The position numbers and the translations under genes were made by a program. From the NCBI GenBank assembly GCA_940337035.1, contig CALNHX010005212.1:47438-111437 (forward strand): 64,000 nt of DNA. Reading direction: 5' to 3'. How positions within the stretch are numbered: the stretch's first letter is position 1; every line of letters begins with the position of its first letter. Positions 11,871 through 27,541 of the stretch are shown here, piece after piece. Under the pieces are notes generated by a model, which saw only the letters and a program-made list of their open reading frames with translations, was not told the origin of the DNA and made no database searches. Source of the stretch: Agriotes lineatus (lineage: Eukaryota; Arthropoda; Insecta; Coleoptera; Elateridae).

Positions 11871-14800
11871 ATGATTTCAAAATACACTACTACAAGGGCT
11901 GCAACCACTACAGACAATTCTTAGCCGATTCTTGTGCACTTTATAATTATGGCATGCTTAGCCTGGCTACAATTATTATATTTTAGTCGCACTAAGCTAT
12001 GATAGTAGTACAATAACAATTTCTCTAGTTAGTATTTGTTACAAAACGTGCTTTTCAGACGTTTTAACGTACTTGAATTGTAAACTACTGAACATGAATT
12101 TTTTGGATGCAGGAAAATTTGATATAGTAGGGATATATGGTTAAGTGATTTCAAAATATACTACTACAAGGGCTATAACCACTGCAGTCAATTCTTAGCC
12201 GGTTCTTGAGCACCTTTTAAGGATGGCATGCTTAGTCTGGCTATAATTATTATATTTTGGTCGTTACTAAGCTATGATAGTAGTACAATAACAATCTCTG
12301 TAGTTAATATTTGCTGCAAAACGTGCTTTTCAGGAGTTTAATCGTACTTGAATACTAACTTACATTATTTAGAAATGTACTACTACAAAGGCTATAACCC
12401 CTGCAGACAATTCGTAGTCAGTTCTTGAGCACCTTTTAATGATGGCACGCTTAGTCTGGCTACAATTATTATATTTTGGTCGCCACTAAGCTATGATAGT
12501 AGTACAATAACAATTTCTCTAGTTAGTATTTGTTACAAAACGTGCTTTTCAGACGTTTTAACGTACTTGAATTGTAAACTGCTGAACATGAATTTTTTGG
12601 ATGCAGGAAAATTTGATATAGTAGGGATATATGGTTAAGTGATTTCAAAATATACTACTACAAGGGCTATAACCACTGCAGTCAATTCTTAGCCCGTTCT
12701 TGAGCACCTTTTAAGGATGGCATGCTTGGTCTGGCTATAATTATTATATTTTGGTCGGACTAAGCTATGATAGTAGTACAATAACAATTTCTCTAGTTAG
12801 TATTTGTTACAAAACGTGCTTTTCAGACGTTTTAACGTACTTGAGTTGTAAACTACTGAACATGAATTTTTTGGAAGCAGGAAAATTTGATATAGTAGGG
12901 ATATATGGTTAAGTGATTTCAAAATATACTACTAAAAGGGCTATAACCACTGCAGACAATTCTTAGCCGGTTCTTGAGCACCTGTTAATAATGGCATGCA
13001 TAGTCTGGCTGCAATTATTATATTTTGGTCGCCACTAAGCTATGATAGTAGTACAATAATAATTTCGGTGGTTAATATTTGCTGCTAGACGTGCTTTAGA
13101 GACGTTTTATGGTACTGGAATACTAAACTATTAAACTTGAATCTTTTGAATGCAGAAGAATTTGATGTAGTAGTGATATATGGTTAAATGATTTCAAAAT
13201 ACACTACTACAAGGGCTGCAACCACTGCAGACAATTCTTAGCCGATTCTTGAGCACCTGATAATAATGGTATGCTTAGTCTGGCTGCAATTATTATATTT
13301 TGGTCTCCACTAAGCTATGATAGTAGTACAATAATATTTTCGGTGGTTAATATTTGTTGCTAGACGTGCTTTAGTGACGTTTTATGGTACTTGAATACTA
13401 AACTATTAAACTTGAATCTTTTGAATGCAGAAGAATTTGATGTAGTAGTGATATATGGTTAAATGATTTCAAAATACACTACTACAAGAGCTGCAACCAC
13501 TGCAGACAATTCTTAGCCGATTCTTGAGCACTGCTAGACGTGCTTTAGAGACGTTTTATGGTACTTGAATACTAAACTATTAAACTTGAATTTTTGAATG
13601 CAGAAGAATTTGATGTAGTAGTGATATATGGTTAAATGATTTCAAAATACACTACTACAAGGGCTGCAACCACTGCAGACAATTCTTAGCCGATTCTTGA
13701 GCACCTGTTAATAATGGCATGCATAGTCTGGCTGCAATTATTATATTTTGGTCGCCACTAAGCTATGATAGTAGTACAATAATAATTTCGGTGGTTAATA
13801 TTTGCTGCTAGACGTGCTTTAGTGACGTTTTATGGTACTTGAATACTAAACTATTAAACTTGAATCTTTTGAATGCAGAAGAATTTGATGTAGTAGTGAT
13901 ATATGGTTAAATGATTTCAAAATACACTACTACAAGGGCTGCAACCACTGCAGACAATTCTTATCCGATTCTTGAGCACCTGTTAATAATGGCATGCTTA
14001 ATCTGGCTGCAATTATTATAGTTTGGTCGCCACTAAGCTATGATAGTAGTACAATAATAATTTCGGTGGTTAATATTTGCTGCTAGATGTGCTTTAGAGA
14101 CGTTTTATGGTACTGGAATACTAAACTATTAAACTTGAATCTTTTGAATGCAGAAGAATTTGATGTAGTAGTGATATATGGTTAAATGATTTCAAAATAC
14201 ACTACTACAAGGGCTGCAACCACTGCAGGCAATTCTTAGCCGATTCTTGAGCAGCTGATAATAATGGTATGCTTAGTCTGGCTGCAATTATTACATTTTG
14301 GTCTCCACTAAAATATGATTGTAGTACAATAATAATTTCGGTAGTTAATATTTGCTGCAAGACGTGCTTTTTAGACGTTTTAACGTACTTGAATACTAAA
14401 CTACTAAACTTAATTTTTTTGGATGCAGAAGAATTAGATATAGAAGTGATATATGGTTAAATGATTTCAAAATACACTACTACAAGGGCTGTAACCACTG
14501 CAAACAATTTTTAGCCAGTTTTTGAGCACCTGTTAATGATGGCATGCCTTGTCTGGCTGCAATTATATTTTGGTTGCCACTAAGCTATGATAGTGGTACA
14601 ATAACAACTTCGGTAGTTAATATTTGCTGCAAAACGTGCTTTGCAGAAGTATTAACGTACTTGAATACTAAACTTGAATTTTTTGGATGCAGAAGAATTT
14701 GATATAGTAGTGATATATGGTTAAATGATTTCAAAATACACTACTACAAGGGCTGTAACCACTGCAGACAATTCTTAGCCCGTTCTTGAGCACCTGTTAA

Positions 14801-15231
14801 TGATGGCATGCTTAGTTTGGCTGCAATTATTATATTTTGGTAGCTACTAAGCTATGATAGTAGTACAATAACAATTTCGGTAGTTAATATTTGCTGCAAA
14901 ACGTGCTTTGCAAAAGTATTAACGTACTTGAATACTAAACTTAAATTTTTTGGATGCAGAAGAATTTGATATAGTAGTGATATATGGTTAAATGATTTCA
15001 AAATACACTACTACAAGGGCTGTAACCACTGCAGACAATTCTTAGCCCGTTCTTGAGCACCTGTTAATGATGGCATGCTTAGTTTGGCTGCAATTATTAT
15101 ATTTTGGTAGCTACTAAGCTATGATAGTAGTACAACAACAATCTCTGTAGTTAATATTTGCTGCAAAACGTGCTTTTCAGGAGTTTAATCGTACTTGAAT
15201 ACTAACTTACATTATTTAAAAATGTACTACT
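11871..15231 (+). repeat. Satellite array, segment 2b (forward)
   Basis: About twelve monomers. Those at 12960-14260 share a sub-family marker (GCTGCTAGACGTGCTTTAGAGACG, split as GCTGCTAGACGTG and CTTTAGAGACG, and TTGAATCTTTTGAATGC), also seen at 3050-3240, so this variant was spread by local copying. A monomer near 13530 has lost about 130 bp. Confidence 0.95.
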
Positions 15232-17408
15232 TGTTAGATCATTTTCGACCTCGTTCAGCCATTTTTGCTATCAGTCCAACTATAAGGGTCATTAACGAAA
15301 TTAGTTAAAAATATTCTGCCCGAATTTTCACTGGATTCGGCCCTGTACTAGTTACATTCGAATTTATTCCGGCGGGCATTGAAATGCTTGCGCTTCGTAT
15401 TTGTTTTCTTAATTAACCAATTCTTTAACGCTGGCGCCAGGCCATAGTAAGATTTCTTTCCTCGAAACTATTAGAGATATCACCGTTTATGTTGCATTTG
15501 CCGAATTGTGTCCGTGAATGCAGGAACCGATCGCCTGCACAAGGCCGACGTGAAGTTTCTTTCCTAGAAATTAGATTGTAAAATAATACCTTTTCTTAGC
15601 TTCTTTAATTGCGCCCCTTGCTCGCTGAAAGCGTTGATTTGGCTGTCGAAGGTTCTAGAATTGTTCGTGTTAATTGTTTCTTGTTTCTTTTGCAAGGCTG
15701 GCAGGTTCTTTGTTCTGAAGGAATGAGATCATTCTGCGCAGGGGTGACCATCGTTTTTACCCGCGCGTTTCTGAATTAATTGACATCGAGCTGTGAACCA
15801 CAACTAACGTGCAAGTTTTGTCGCTCCCGGACCGCTTGCGGCGATCCGGGAAGCTTTTTGTGAACGCAGTGTAGTTTCGTGTCCACGTTATGCGAACTTT
15901 GTGATCTTCACGTAATTAAATTTTGATTTGGAGTTCAGCTTAGACCTTTGGACGATTATTTTACCCTTGTTGGGTGTTTGAACGAACGCGCGCGGTGGGC
16001 GATTAAGTTATCGATATTTCAGTGTTGGCAAATAGCCGAGTCGTCTCCTTAAGTTGATGTACTTCCCAGGGGAAGATAGTTGCACCATTTGCAGATCCAT
16101 TTAGAGACGACATCTTTAAGCTTGTGATTAACTGTTTCCCGTACCTTTGTGGGGAAAAACCTTTTGCGTACTGCATTTTTGAATTACCGACGCTGAGTTT
16201 ATCGAAGTCGACGGGAGGCCCATCGCGTGTCAATTGTTGTAGTGCCCTGGTTGCATTATTTGCAAAGTCCGATTGCGTCGTGCCATTCTGAAGCCTGGAA
16301 TAAAACCAACTCTATCGCTCCGATTCTTCCCAAGGAGGGGCCCACATCATTTTAGGCGCCGCTTTGCGCTAAACAACTATCAGGCCCGGCTCCAGCCCTT
16401 TCTGTACCTCCGCAACGCCTTGCCAAGCTTCCCCGAGGACGAGTTTATAGCAGAAACTAGCGACGTGCTTACAGCTATCAGGTAGGAGCTATGTATTACA
16501 CCAATTGTGTTCTTGTGCCTAATTAAGGTGCGACTATATTTGTTATGTGTTTTCCGGGAGTTCGTAAATATTGCGCCCGTTCACTTAAAGCTTAAGCTTA
16601 TGATTTGATTTGTTTGTTGTTAACCAGAGGCTTCACCCCTGTTATCTATTTCGTTTTGTCCAGTGTGTAGCAACCTATTTAGACAATAAGGTAACTTTGC
16701 TTGGGAGCCCCTTTTATATTCATGTAGGGTGTGCCTTTTCTTTTTACTAAGCTTGAATTCACCTCCGGGTGATTATTATCCATGTAAAGATTTGTGTAAA
16801 CTTTAATTCTTTAAATAATAAACCCATTAAAGTCAATTTGATTATTTGTTGAGTTCTGAACCCCTTCTGGGTCATTAATTAATCCAGTGTGGCAAAGGCC
16901 GAGTGTAACTTGCAATGTAAAGCTGAAAGTACGCCTTTTTGATAAGCAAGCCCCAAGCCCTGGGCCATTCAGTGTTCTTTTGTTATTCTATAGTGACGGT
17001 GGCCTTGAAGGTAAGTGATTTAACGACAAGGTCACCCGGCTACTCGGAGGAGGCTTGGTAAACAACATGCGGAGGTGTTCAACAACGTACCTGGAGGACT
17101 TCTACATAGGCTACGTGTATTGTTCTTCGTTCTAGACACGTCAGCCACCCCTAATCAGAACCAAGTGGCGCTCAGGCATTTCTCTTTCTGTTAAGCAATC
17201 CATCAGGGTAAGTGCCGCCGGTTTTTCTTTGAGCTTTCGAACCCCGCCTTCCTGACTGAGTTAAGTGCGAGTAACCGGAGCAACAAAATCTGCTCCAACA
17301 CATTAAGATCTGTGTTCTTTTTAGTAAAGCCGGCGAACCCTGTAGTTTGTACCCGTTTTTGAACAATCAATACGACCTAGGTCGATCTGATGAATTAATA
17401 CCGTAACA
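15232..17408 (+). mobile_element. 2,177-bp solo LTR with 4-bp target duplication
   Basis: A block of different composition from the satellite, beginning TGTTAGATCA and ending ACCGTAACA (TGTTA...TAACA ends). The satellite word TACT is present on both sides (15228-15231 and 17409-17412); removing the element and one copy restores an ordinary monomer. These are marks of an LTR retrotransposon insertion, reduced to one LTR. The length is large for an LTR but within known range for Gypsy-like elements. It holds an AATAAA at 16817-16822, which fits a + strand reading. Small open frames (for example 16273-16485 and 16003-16233 on the other strand) show no recognisable domain. Confidence 0.7.
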
Positions 17409-20400
17409 TACTACAAGGGCTATAACCCCTGCAGATAATTCTTAGTCAGTTCTTGAGCACCTTTTAATGATGGCACGCTTAGTCTGGCTACAATTATTAT
17501 ATTTTGGTCGCCACTAAGCTATGATACTAGTACAATAACAATTTCTCTAGTTAGTATTTGTTACAAAACGTGCTTTTCAGACGTTTTAACGTAGTTGAAT
17601 TGTAAACTACTGAACATGAATGTTTTGGATGCAGAAAAATTTGATATAGTAGGGATATATGGTTAAGTGATTTCAAAAATACTACTACAAGGGCTATAAC
17701 CCCTGCAGACAATTCTTAGTCAGTTCTTGAGCACCTTTTAATGATGGCACGCTTAGTCTGGCTACAATTATTATATTTTGGTCGCCACTAAGCTATGATA
17801 GTAGTACAATAACAATCTCTGTAGTTAATATTTGCTGCAAAACGTGCTTTTCAGAATTTTTAACGCACTTGAATTCTAAACTACTGAACATGAATTTTTT
17901 GGATGCAGAAAAAATTGATATGGTAGTGATATATGGTTAAATGATTTCAAAAATACTACTACAAGGGCTATAACCCCTGCAGACAATTCTTAGCCAGTTC
18001 TTGAGCACCTGTTAATGATGGCATGCTTATTCTGTAGTTAACATTTCTGCAAGACGTGCTTTACAGACGTTTTAACGTTCTTGAATACTAAACTATTAAA
18101 CTTGAATTTTATAGATGCACTAATATGATATATTAGTGGTATACGGTTAAATGATTTCATAATATACTACTACAAGGGCTATAACCACTGCAGACTATTC
18201 TTAACCAGTTCTTGAGCACCTTCTAATGATCGCACGCTTATTCTAGCTACAATTATCATACTTTGGTCTCCACTAAGCTATGATAGTTGTACAATAACAA
18301 TTTCTGTAGTTAGTATTTGCTGCAAAACGATCTTTTCAGACGTTTTAACGTACTTGAATACTTACTTAGAAATTTTAATTTTTATAATGCACAAATATTT
18401 TATATAGTAGTGAGATATGGTTAAATGATTTCAAAATATACTACTACAAGGGCTGCAAAGAACTGCAGACAATTCTTAGCCAATGCTTGAGCACCTGTTA
18501 ATGATGGAATGCTTAGTCTGGCTACAATTATTATATTTTATTCGCCAGTAAGCTATAATAGTAGTACAATAACAATTGCGGGTGTTAATATTTGCAGTAA
18601 GACGTGCTTTCCAAACGTTTTAACGTACTTGAAAACTAAACTACTAAACCTGAATTTTTTAAATGCAAAAAAATATGATCTAGTAGTGATATATGGTTCA
18701 ATGATTACCATATATACTACTACAAGAGATATAACCACTGCAGTCAATTCTTAGCCAGCTATTCAGCACCTGTTAATGATGGCACGCTTAGTGTAGCTTC
18801 AATTATTATATTTTGGTCACCACTAAGCTATGATAGTAGTACAATAACAATTTCGGTAATTAATATTTGTTGCAAGACGTGCTTTTCAGGCGTTTTAACG
18901 TACTTGAATCCTAACTTACAAAATTTTAATTTTTATGAAGCAGAAAAATTTGATATAGTAGTGATATATGGTTAAATGATTTCAAAATCTACTACTACAA
19001 GGGCTATAATCCCTGCAGACAATTCTTAGCCAGTGCTTGAGCACCTGTTAATCATAGCATGCTTAGTCTGGCTACAATTATTATATTTTGTTCGCCACTA
19101 AGCTATAATAATAGTACAATAACAATTTCGGTAGTTAATATTTGCTGCAAGACGTGCTTTTCAGACGTTTCAACGTACTTCAAAACTAAACTACTAATCC
19201 TGAATATTTGGATGCAAAAAAATGTGATCTAGTAGTGATATATGGTTAAATGATTACCATATATACTACTACAAAGGCAATAAACCCTGCAGACAATCCT
19301 TAGCCAGTTCTTGAGCACCTTTTAATGATAGCATGCTTATTCAGGCTATAATTATTATATTTTTGTCGCCACTAAGCTATGATAGTAGTACAATAACAAT
19401 TTCTGTAGTTAATATTTGCTGCTAACCGCGCTCCTCAGACGTTTTAACGTACTTGAATACTAACTTACAAAATTTAAATTTTTATGATGCAGAAAAATTT
19501 GATATAGTTGTGCTATATGGTTAAACGATTTCAAAATACACTACTACAAGGCTGCAGACAATTCTTAGCCAGTTCTTGAGCACCGGTTAATGATGGCACG
19601 CTTAGTCTGGCTACCAGTATTAGATATTGGTTGCCACTAAGCTATAATGGTAGTGCAATAACAATTTCTGTAGTTAATATTTGCTGCAAAACGTGCTTTT
19701 TAGACGTTTTAACGTACTTGAATACTAAAGTATTAAACTTGAATTTTATAGATGCACTAATATGATATATTAGTGATATATGGTTAAATGATTTCATAAT
19801 ATACTACTACAAGGGCTATAACCACTGCAGACAATTCTTAACCAGTTTTTGAGCACCTTTTAATGATCGCACGCTTAGTCTAGCTACAATTATCATACTT
19901 TGGTCTCCACTAAGCTATAATAGTTGTACAATAACAATTTCTGTAGTTAGTATTTGCTGCAAAACCAGCTTTTCAGGCGTTTTAACGTACTTGAATAATT
20001 ACTTAGAAATTTTAATTTTTATAATGCAGAAAAATTTGATATAGTAGGGATATATGGTTAACTGATTTCAAAATATACTACTACAAGGGCTATAATCCCT
20101 GCAGACAATTCTTAGCCAGTTCTTGAGCACCTTTTAATGATGGCATGCTTAGTTTGGTAATAATTATTATATTTTGATCGCACTAAGCTATGATAGTAGT
20201 AAAATATCAATTTCTGTAGTTAATATTTGCTACAAACCGTTCTTTCAGGAGTTTTATCGTACTTCAATACTAACTTACAAAATTTTTATTATTGTGGTGC
20301 AGAAAAGTTTGATATATTAATGATATATGGTTAAGTGATTTCAAAATATACTACTACAAGGGCTGTAACCACTGCAGACAATTCTCAGCCGGTTCTTGAG

Positions 20401-22479
20401 CACCTGTTAATGATAGCATGCTTAGTTTGGCATTAATTATTATATTTTGGGCGCCACTAACCTATGATAGTAGTACAATAACAATTTCTGTAGTTAGTAT
20501 TTGCTACAAAACGAGCTTTTCAGACGTTTTAACGTACTTGAATACTAACTTACAAAATTTTTATTATTATCATGCAGAAAAATTTGATATAGTCATGATA
20601 TATGGTTAAATGATTTCAAAATATACTACTACAAGGGCTGTAACCACTGCAGACAATTCTTAGCTAGTTCTTGAGCACCTGTAAATATTGACATACTTAG
20701 TCTGGCTGCAATTATTTTATTTTGGTCGCCACTAAGCTATGATAGTAGTACAATAATAATTTCGGTAGTTAATATTTGCTGCTAGACGTGCTTTACAGAC
20801 GTTTCATGGTACTTGAATACTAAACTATTAAACTTGAATTTTTTGAATGCAGAATAAATTGATATAGTAGTATTATATGGTTAAATGATTTCAAAATACA
20901 CTACTACAAGGGTTGTAACCACTGCAGACAATTCATAGCCCGTTCTTGAGCACCTGTTAATGATGGCATGCTTAGTTTGGTTGCAATTATTATATTTTTT
21001 TCGCCACTAATCTATGATGGTAGTACAATAACAATATCGGTAGGTAATATATACTGCAAAACGTGCTTTTCAGACGTTTTAACGTACTTGAATACTAAAC
21101 TACTAAACTTGAATTTTTTGGATGCAAAAGCATTTGATATAGTAGTATGGTTAAATTTTTTCAAAATATACCACTACAAAGGCTATAACCACTGCAGTCA
21201 ATTCTTAGCCAGTTATTGAGCACCTGTTAATGATGGCATGCTTAGTCTGGCTGCAATTATTATATTTTTGTTGCTACTAAGCTATGATAGTAGTACAATA
21301 ACAATTTCGGTAGTTAATATTTGCTGCAAGACGTGCTTTTCAGAAGTTTTAACGTACTTGAATACTAAACTATTAAACTGGAATTTTTTGGATGCAGAAG
21401 AATTTGATATAGAAGTGATATATGGTTAAATGATTTCAAAATACACTACTACAAGGTTTGTAACCACTGCAGACAATTCTTAGCCTGTTCTTGAGCACCT
21501 GTTAATGATGGCATGCTTAGTTTGGCTGCAATTATTATATTTTTTTCGCCACTAAGCTATGATAGTAGTACAATAACAATTTAGGTAGTTAATATTTGCT
21601 GCAAGACGTGCTTTTCAGACGTTTTAACGTACTTGAATACTAAACTATTAAACTTGCACTTTTTAGGTGCAGAAAAATTTGATATATTCATGATATATGG
21701 TTAAATGGTCAAAATACACTACTACAAAAGCTGTAACCACTGCAGACAATTCTTAGCCAGTTCTTGAGCAACTGTTAATGATGGCATGCTTAGTCTGGCT
21801 GCAATTATTATATCTTGGTCGCCACTAAGCTATGGTAGTAGTACAATAACAATTTCTGTAGTTAATATTTGCTGCAAAACGTGCTTTTCAGGAGTTTTAT
21901 CCTACTTCAATTCTAAACTACTAAACATAAATCTTTGGATGCAGAAAAATTTGAAATAGTAGTGATATATGGTTAAATGATTTCAAATTATACTACTACA
22001 AGGGCTATAACCACTGCACTCAATTTTTAGCCAGTTCTTGAGCACCTGTTAATGATGGCATGCTTAGTCTGGCTGCAATTATTATATTTTGATCGCCACT
22101 AAGCCATGAGAGTAGTATAATATCAATTTCGGTAGTTAATATTTGCTGCAAGACGAGCTTTACAAACGTTTTAACGTACTTGAATAATAAACTATTAAAC
22201 TTGACATTTTTAGATGCAGAAGTAATGGATCTAGTAGTGATATATGGTTAAATTTCAAAATATACTACTACAAGGGCTATAACCACTGCAGCCAATTCTT
22301 AGCCAGTTATTGAGCACCTGTTAATGATGGCACGCTTAGTCTGGCTACAATTAATATATTTTGGTCGCCACTAAGCTATGGTAGTAGTACAATAACAATT
22401 TCTGTAGTTAATATTTGCCGCAAGACGTGCTTTTCAGACGTTTTAACATTCTTGAGTACTAAACTATTAAACTTGAATT

Positions 22480-23660
22480 TTGTGGAAGAAGAAAAATTTG
22501 ATATAGTAGTGATATATGGTTAAATTATTTCAAAATACACTACTACAAGAGCTATAACCACTGCAGTCAATTCTTAGCCAGTTATTGAGCAGCTGTTAAT
22601 GATGGCACGCTTAGTATGGCTACAATTAATATATTTTGGTCGTCACTAAGCTATGGTAGTAGTACAATAACAATTTCTGTAGTTAATATTTGCCGCAAGA
22701 CGTGCTTTTCAGACGTTTTAACGTTCTTGAGTACTAAACTATTAAACTTGAATTTTGTGGAAGAAGAAAAATTAGATATAGTAGTGATATATGGTTAAAT
22801 GACTTCAAAATACACTACTACAAGGGCTATAACCACTGCAGCCAATTCTTAGCCAGTTATTGAGCAGCTGTTAATGATTGCACGCTTAGTCTGGCTACAG
22901 TTATTATATTTTGATAGCCACTAAGTTATGATAGTATTACAATAACAATTTATGTAGTTAGTATTTGCTACAATACTTGCTTTTCAGACGTTTTAACGTA
23001 CTTGAATACTAACTTACAAAATTTTAATTTTTATGATGCCGAAAAATTTGATGTAGTAGTGATATACGGTTAAATTATTTCAAAATCTACTACTACAAGG
23101 GCTATAACCCCTGCAGACAATTCTTAGTCAGTTCTTGAGCACCTTTTAATGATGGCACGCTTAGTCTGGCTACAATTATTATATTTTGGTCACCACTGAG
23201 CTATGATAGTAGTACAATAACAATTTCTGTAGTTAATATTTCCTGCAAAACGTGCTTTTCAGACGTTTTAACGTACTTGAATTCTAAACTACTAAACATG
23301 ATTTTTTTGGATGCAGAAACACTTGATATAGTAGTGTTATAAGGTTAAATTATTTCAAAATATACTACCACAAGGGCTATAACCACAGCAGTCAATTCTT
23401 AGCCAGTTATTGAGCAGCTGTTAATGATGGCACGCTTAGTATGGCTACAATTAATATATTTTGGTCGTCACTAAGCTATGGTAGTAGTACAATAACAATT
23501 TCTGTAGTTAATATTTGCCGCAAGACGTGCTTTTCAGACGTTTTAACGTTCTTGAGTACTAAACTATTAAACTTGAATTTTGTGGAAGAAGAAAAATTAG
23601 ATATAGTAGTGATATATGGTTAAATGACTTCAAAATACACTACTACAAGGGCTATAACCA
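22480..23660 (+). repeat. 825-bp (three-monomer) higher-order duplication
   Basis: The monomer at 22616-22798 is repeated at 23441-23623 without any visible change in its 60-codon open stretch. The shift is 825 bp, three monomer lengths, while the two monomers between are different. This is a local unequal exchange or conversion event of recent date. Confidence 0.85.
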
Positions 23661-26600
23661 CAGCAGTCAATTCTTAGCCAGTTCTTGAGCAGCTGTTAAT
23701 GATGGCACGCTTAGTCTGGCTACAATTAATATATTTTGGTCGCCACTAAGCTATGGTAGTAATACAATAACAATTTCTGTAGTTAATATTTGCTGCAAAA
23801 CGTGCTTTTCAGGAGTTTTATCCTACTTGAATTCTAAACTACTAAACATGAATCTTTGGATGCAGAAAAATTTGATATAGTAGTGATATATGGTTAAATG
23901 ATTTCAAAATACACTACTACAAGGGCTATAACCACTGCAGTCAATTCTTATCCAGATCTTGAGCACCGGTTAATGATGGCACGCTTAGTCTGGCTACAAG
24001 TATTATATATTGGTCGCCACTAAGCTATGATAGTAGTACAATAACAATTTCTGTAGTTAATATTTTATGCAAAACGTGCTTTTCAGACGTTTTTACGTAC
24101 GTGGATAGTAATCTACAAAATTTTTATTTTTATGAAGCAAGAAAAATTTGTTATAGCAGTGATATGTGGTAAAATGATTTCAAAATATACTACTACAAGG
24201 GCTATAAGCACTGCAGTCAATTCTTAGCCAGTTCTTGAGCACCTTTTAATAATGGCACGCTTAGTCTGGCTACAATTATTATATATTGGTCACCAATAAG
24301 CAATGATAGAAGTACATTAACAATTTTGTTGTTAACATTTGCTGCAAAAGGTGCTTTGCAGACGTATTAACGTATTTGTACACTAAACTATTCAACCTGA
24401 ATATTTTGGATGCAGAACATTTTGATATAGTAGTTATGTATGCTTAAATGATTTCAAAATATACTACTACTAGGGCTGTCACCACTGCAGTGAATTCTTA
24501 GCCAGTTCTTGAGCACCTGTTAATGATGGCACGCTTAGTCTGGCTACAAGTATTATATTTTGGTCGCCACTAAGCTATGATAGTAGTGCAATAGCAATTT
24601 ACGTGGTTAATATTTGCTGAAAAAGGTGCTTTTCAGACGTTTTAATATACAAGAATACTAGACTACAAAATTTGTATTTTTATGATGCAGAAAAATATGA
24701 TATAGCAGTGATATATGTTAATATGATTTCAAAATATACTACTACAAGGGCTATAACCACTGCACTCAATTTTTAGCCAGTTCTTGAGCACCTGTTAATG
24801 ATGGCACGCTTAGTCTGGCTACAAGTATTATATTTTGGTCGCCACTAAGCCATGATAGTAGTGCAATAGCAATTTACGTGGTTAATATTTGCTGAAAAAG
24901 GTGCTTTTCAGACGTTTTAATATACCTGAATACTAAACTACAAAATTTGTATTTTTATGAATCAGAAAAATATGATATAGCAGTGATATATGTTAAAATG
25001 ATTTCAAAATATACTACTACAAGGGCTATAACCACTGCAGCCAATTCTTAGCCAGTTCTTGAGCACCTGTTGATGATGGCACGATTAGTCTTGCTACAAT
25101 TATTATATTTTGGTCGCCACTAAGCAATGATAGTAGTACAATACCAATTTCTGTAGTAAATATTTGCTGAAAAACTTGCTTTTCAGACGTTTTAATATAC
25201 CTGAGTACTAAACTACAAAATTTGTATTTTTATGATGCAGAAAAATATGATATAGCAGTGATATATGTTAAAATGATTTCATAATATAGTACTACAAGGG
25301 CTATAACCACTGCAGCCAATTCTTAGCCAGTTCTTGTGCACCTGTTGATGATGGCACGATTAGTCTGGCTACAATTATTATATTTTGGTCGCCACTAAGC
25401 AATGATAGTAGTACAATACCAATTTCTGTAGTAAATATTTGCTGAAAAACTTGCTTTTCATACGTTTTAATATACCTGAATACTAAACTACAAAATTTGT
25501 ATTTTTATGATGCAGAAAAATATGATATTGCAGTGATATATGTTAAAATGATTTCAAAATATACTACTACAAGGGCTATAACCACTGCAGCCAATTCTTA
25601 GCCAGTTCTTGAGCACCTGGTAATGATGGCACGCTTAGTGTGACTACAAGTATTATATTTTGGTCGCCACTAAGCTATGATAGTAGTACAATAACGATTT
25701 CTGTAGTTAATATTTTCTGCAACATCGTGCTTTTCAGACGTTTAAACGTACGTGAATGCTAAACTACAAAATTTTTATTTTTATGATGCAGAGAAATTTG
25801 ATATAGTAGTTATATATTGTTAAAACGATTTCCAAATATACCACTAGAAGAGCTATAACCACTGCAATCAATACTTACCCGGTTATTGAGCACGTGTTAG
25901 TGATGGCACGCTTAGTCTGGCAATTATTATTATAATTTGGTCGCCCTAAACTATGATAGTAGTACAGTAACATTTTCTGTGGTTAATATTTGTTGAAAAA
26001 CCTGCTTTTTAAATGTTTTAACGTACTTGAAATACTAAACTATTAAACTTGAACTTTGTGGAAGAAAAGTTTGATATAGTAGTGATATATGGTCAAATGA
26101 TTTCCAAATATACTACTACAACGACTACCACCACTGCAGTCAATTCTTGGCCAGTTATTGAGCACCTGTAAGTGATGGCACGCTTACTCTGGCTACAATT
26201 ATTATATTTTGGTAGCCACTAAGCTATGAAAGTAGTACAATAACAATTTCGGTAGTTAATATTTGCTGCAAGACGTGCTTTTCAGACGTTTTAACTTACT
26301 TGAATACTAAACTATTAAACTTGAATCTTTGGGATGCAGAAGAATTTGATGTAGTAGTGATATATGGTTAAATGATTTCAAAATACACTACTACAAGAGC
26401 TGTAACCACTGCAGACAATTCTTAGCCAGTTCTTGAGCACCTGTTAATGATGGCATGCTTAGTCTGGCTGCAATTATTATATTTTGGTTGCTAGTAAGCT
26501 ATGATAGTAGTACAATTACAATTTCGGTAATTAAAATTTGCTGCAAAACGTGCTTTTCAGACGTTTTAACGTACTTGAATACTAAACTATTAAACTTGAA

Positions 26601-27541
26601 TTTTTTGGATTCAGAAGATTTGATATAGTAGTGATATATGGTTAAATGATTCCAAATATACTACAACAAGGGCTATAACCCCTGCAAACAATTCTTAGCC
26701 AGTTCTTGTGCACTTTTTAATTATTGCATGCTTAGTTTAGCTATAACTATTATATTTTGGTCGCACTAAGCTGTGATAGTAGTACAATAACAATCTCTGT
26801 AGTTAATATTTGCTGCAAAACGTGCTTTTCAGGAGTTTTATCCTACTTGAATTCTAAACTACTAAACATTTATCTTTGGATGCAGAAAAATATGATATAG
26901 TAGTGATATATGGTTAAATTATTTCAAATTATACTACTACAAGGGCTATAACCATTGCACTCAATTTTTAGCCAGTTCTTGAGCACCTGTTAATGATGGC
27001 ATGCTTAGTCTGGCTCCAATTATTATATTTTGGTCGCCACTAAGCCATGATAGTAGTACAATAACAATTTCGGTAGTTAATATTTGCTGCAAGACGAGCA
27101 TTACAGACGTTTTAACGTACTTGAATACTAAACTATTAAACTTTAATTTTTTGGATGCAGAAGTAATTGATCTATTAGTGATATATGGTTAAATGATTAC
27201 CATATATACTACTACAAGGACTATAACCACTGCAGCCAATTCGTAGCCAGTTATTGAGCACATGTTAATGATGGCACGCTGAGTCTGGCTACAATTAATA
27301 TATTTTGGTCGCCACTAAGCTATGGTAGTAGTACAATAACAATTTCTCTAGTTAATATTTGCCGCAAAACGTGCTTTTCAGGAGTTTTATAGTAATTGAA
27401 TACTAAGCTACTAAACTTGAATTTTTTGGATGCAGAAGAATTTGATATAGTAGTGATATATGGTTAAATAATTTCAAAATATTTTACTACAAAGGGTATA
27501 ACCACTGAAAACAATCCCTAGCCAGTTATTGAGCACCTGTT

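Noticed and set aside
16003..17366. Short ORFs inside the 2.2-kb LTR
   Set aside because: They lie on both strands, have no domain and are expected in non-coding sequence of this length.
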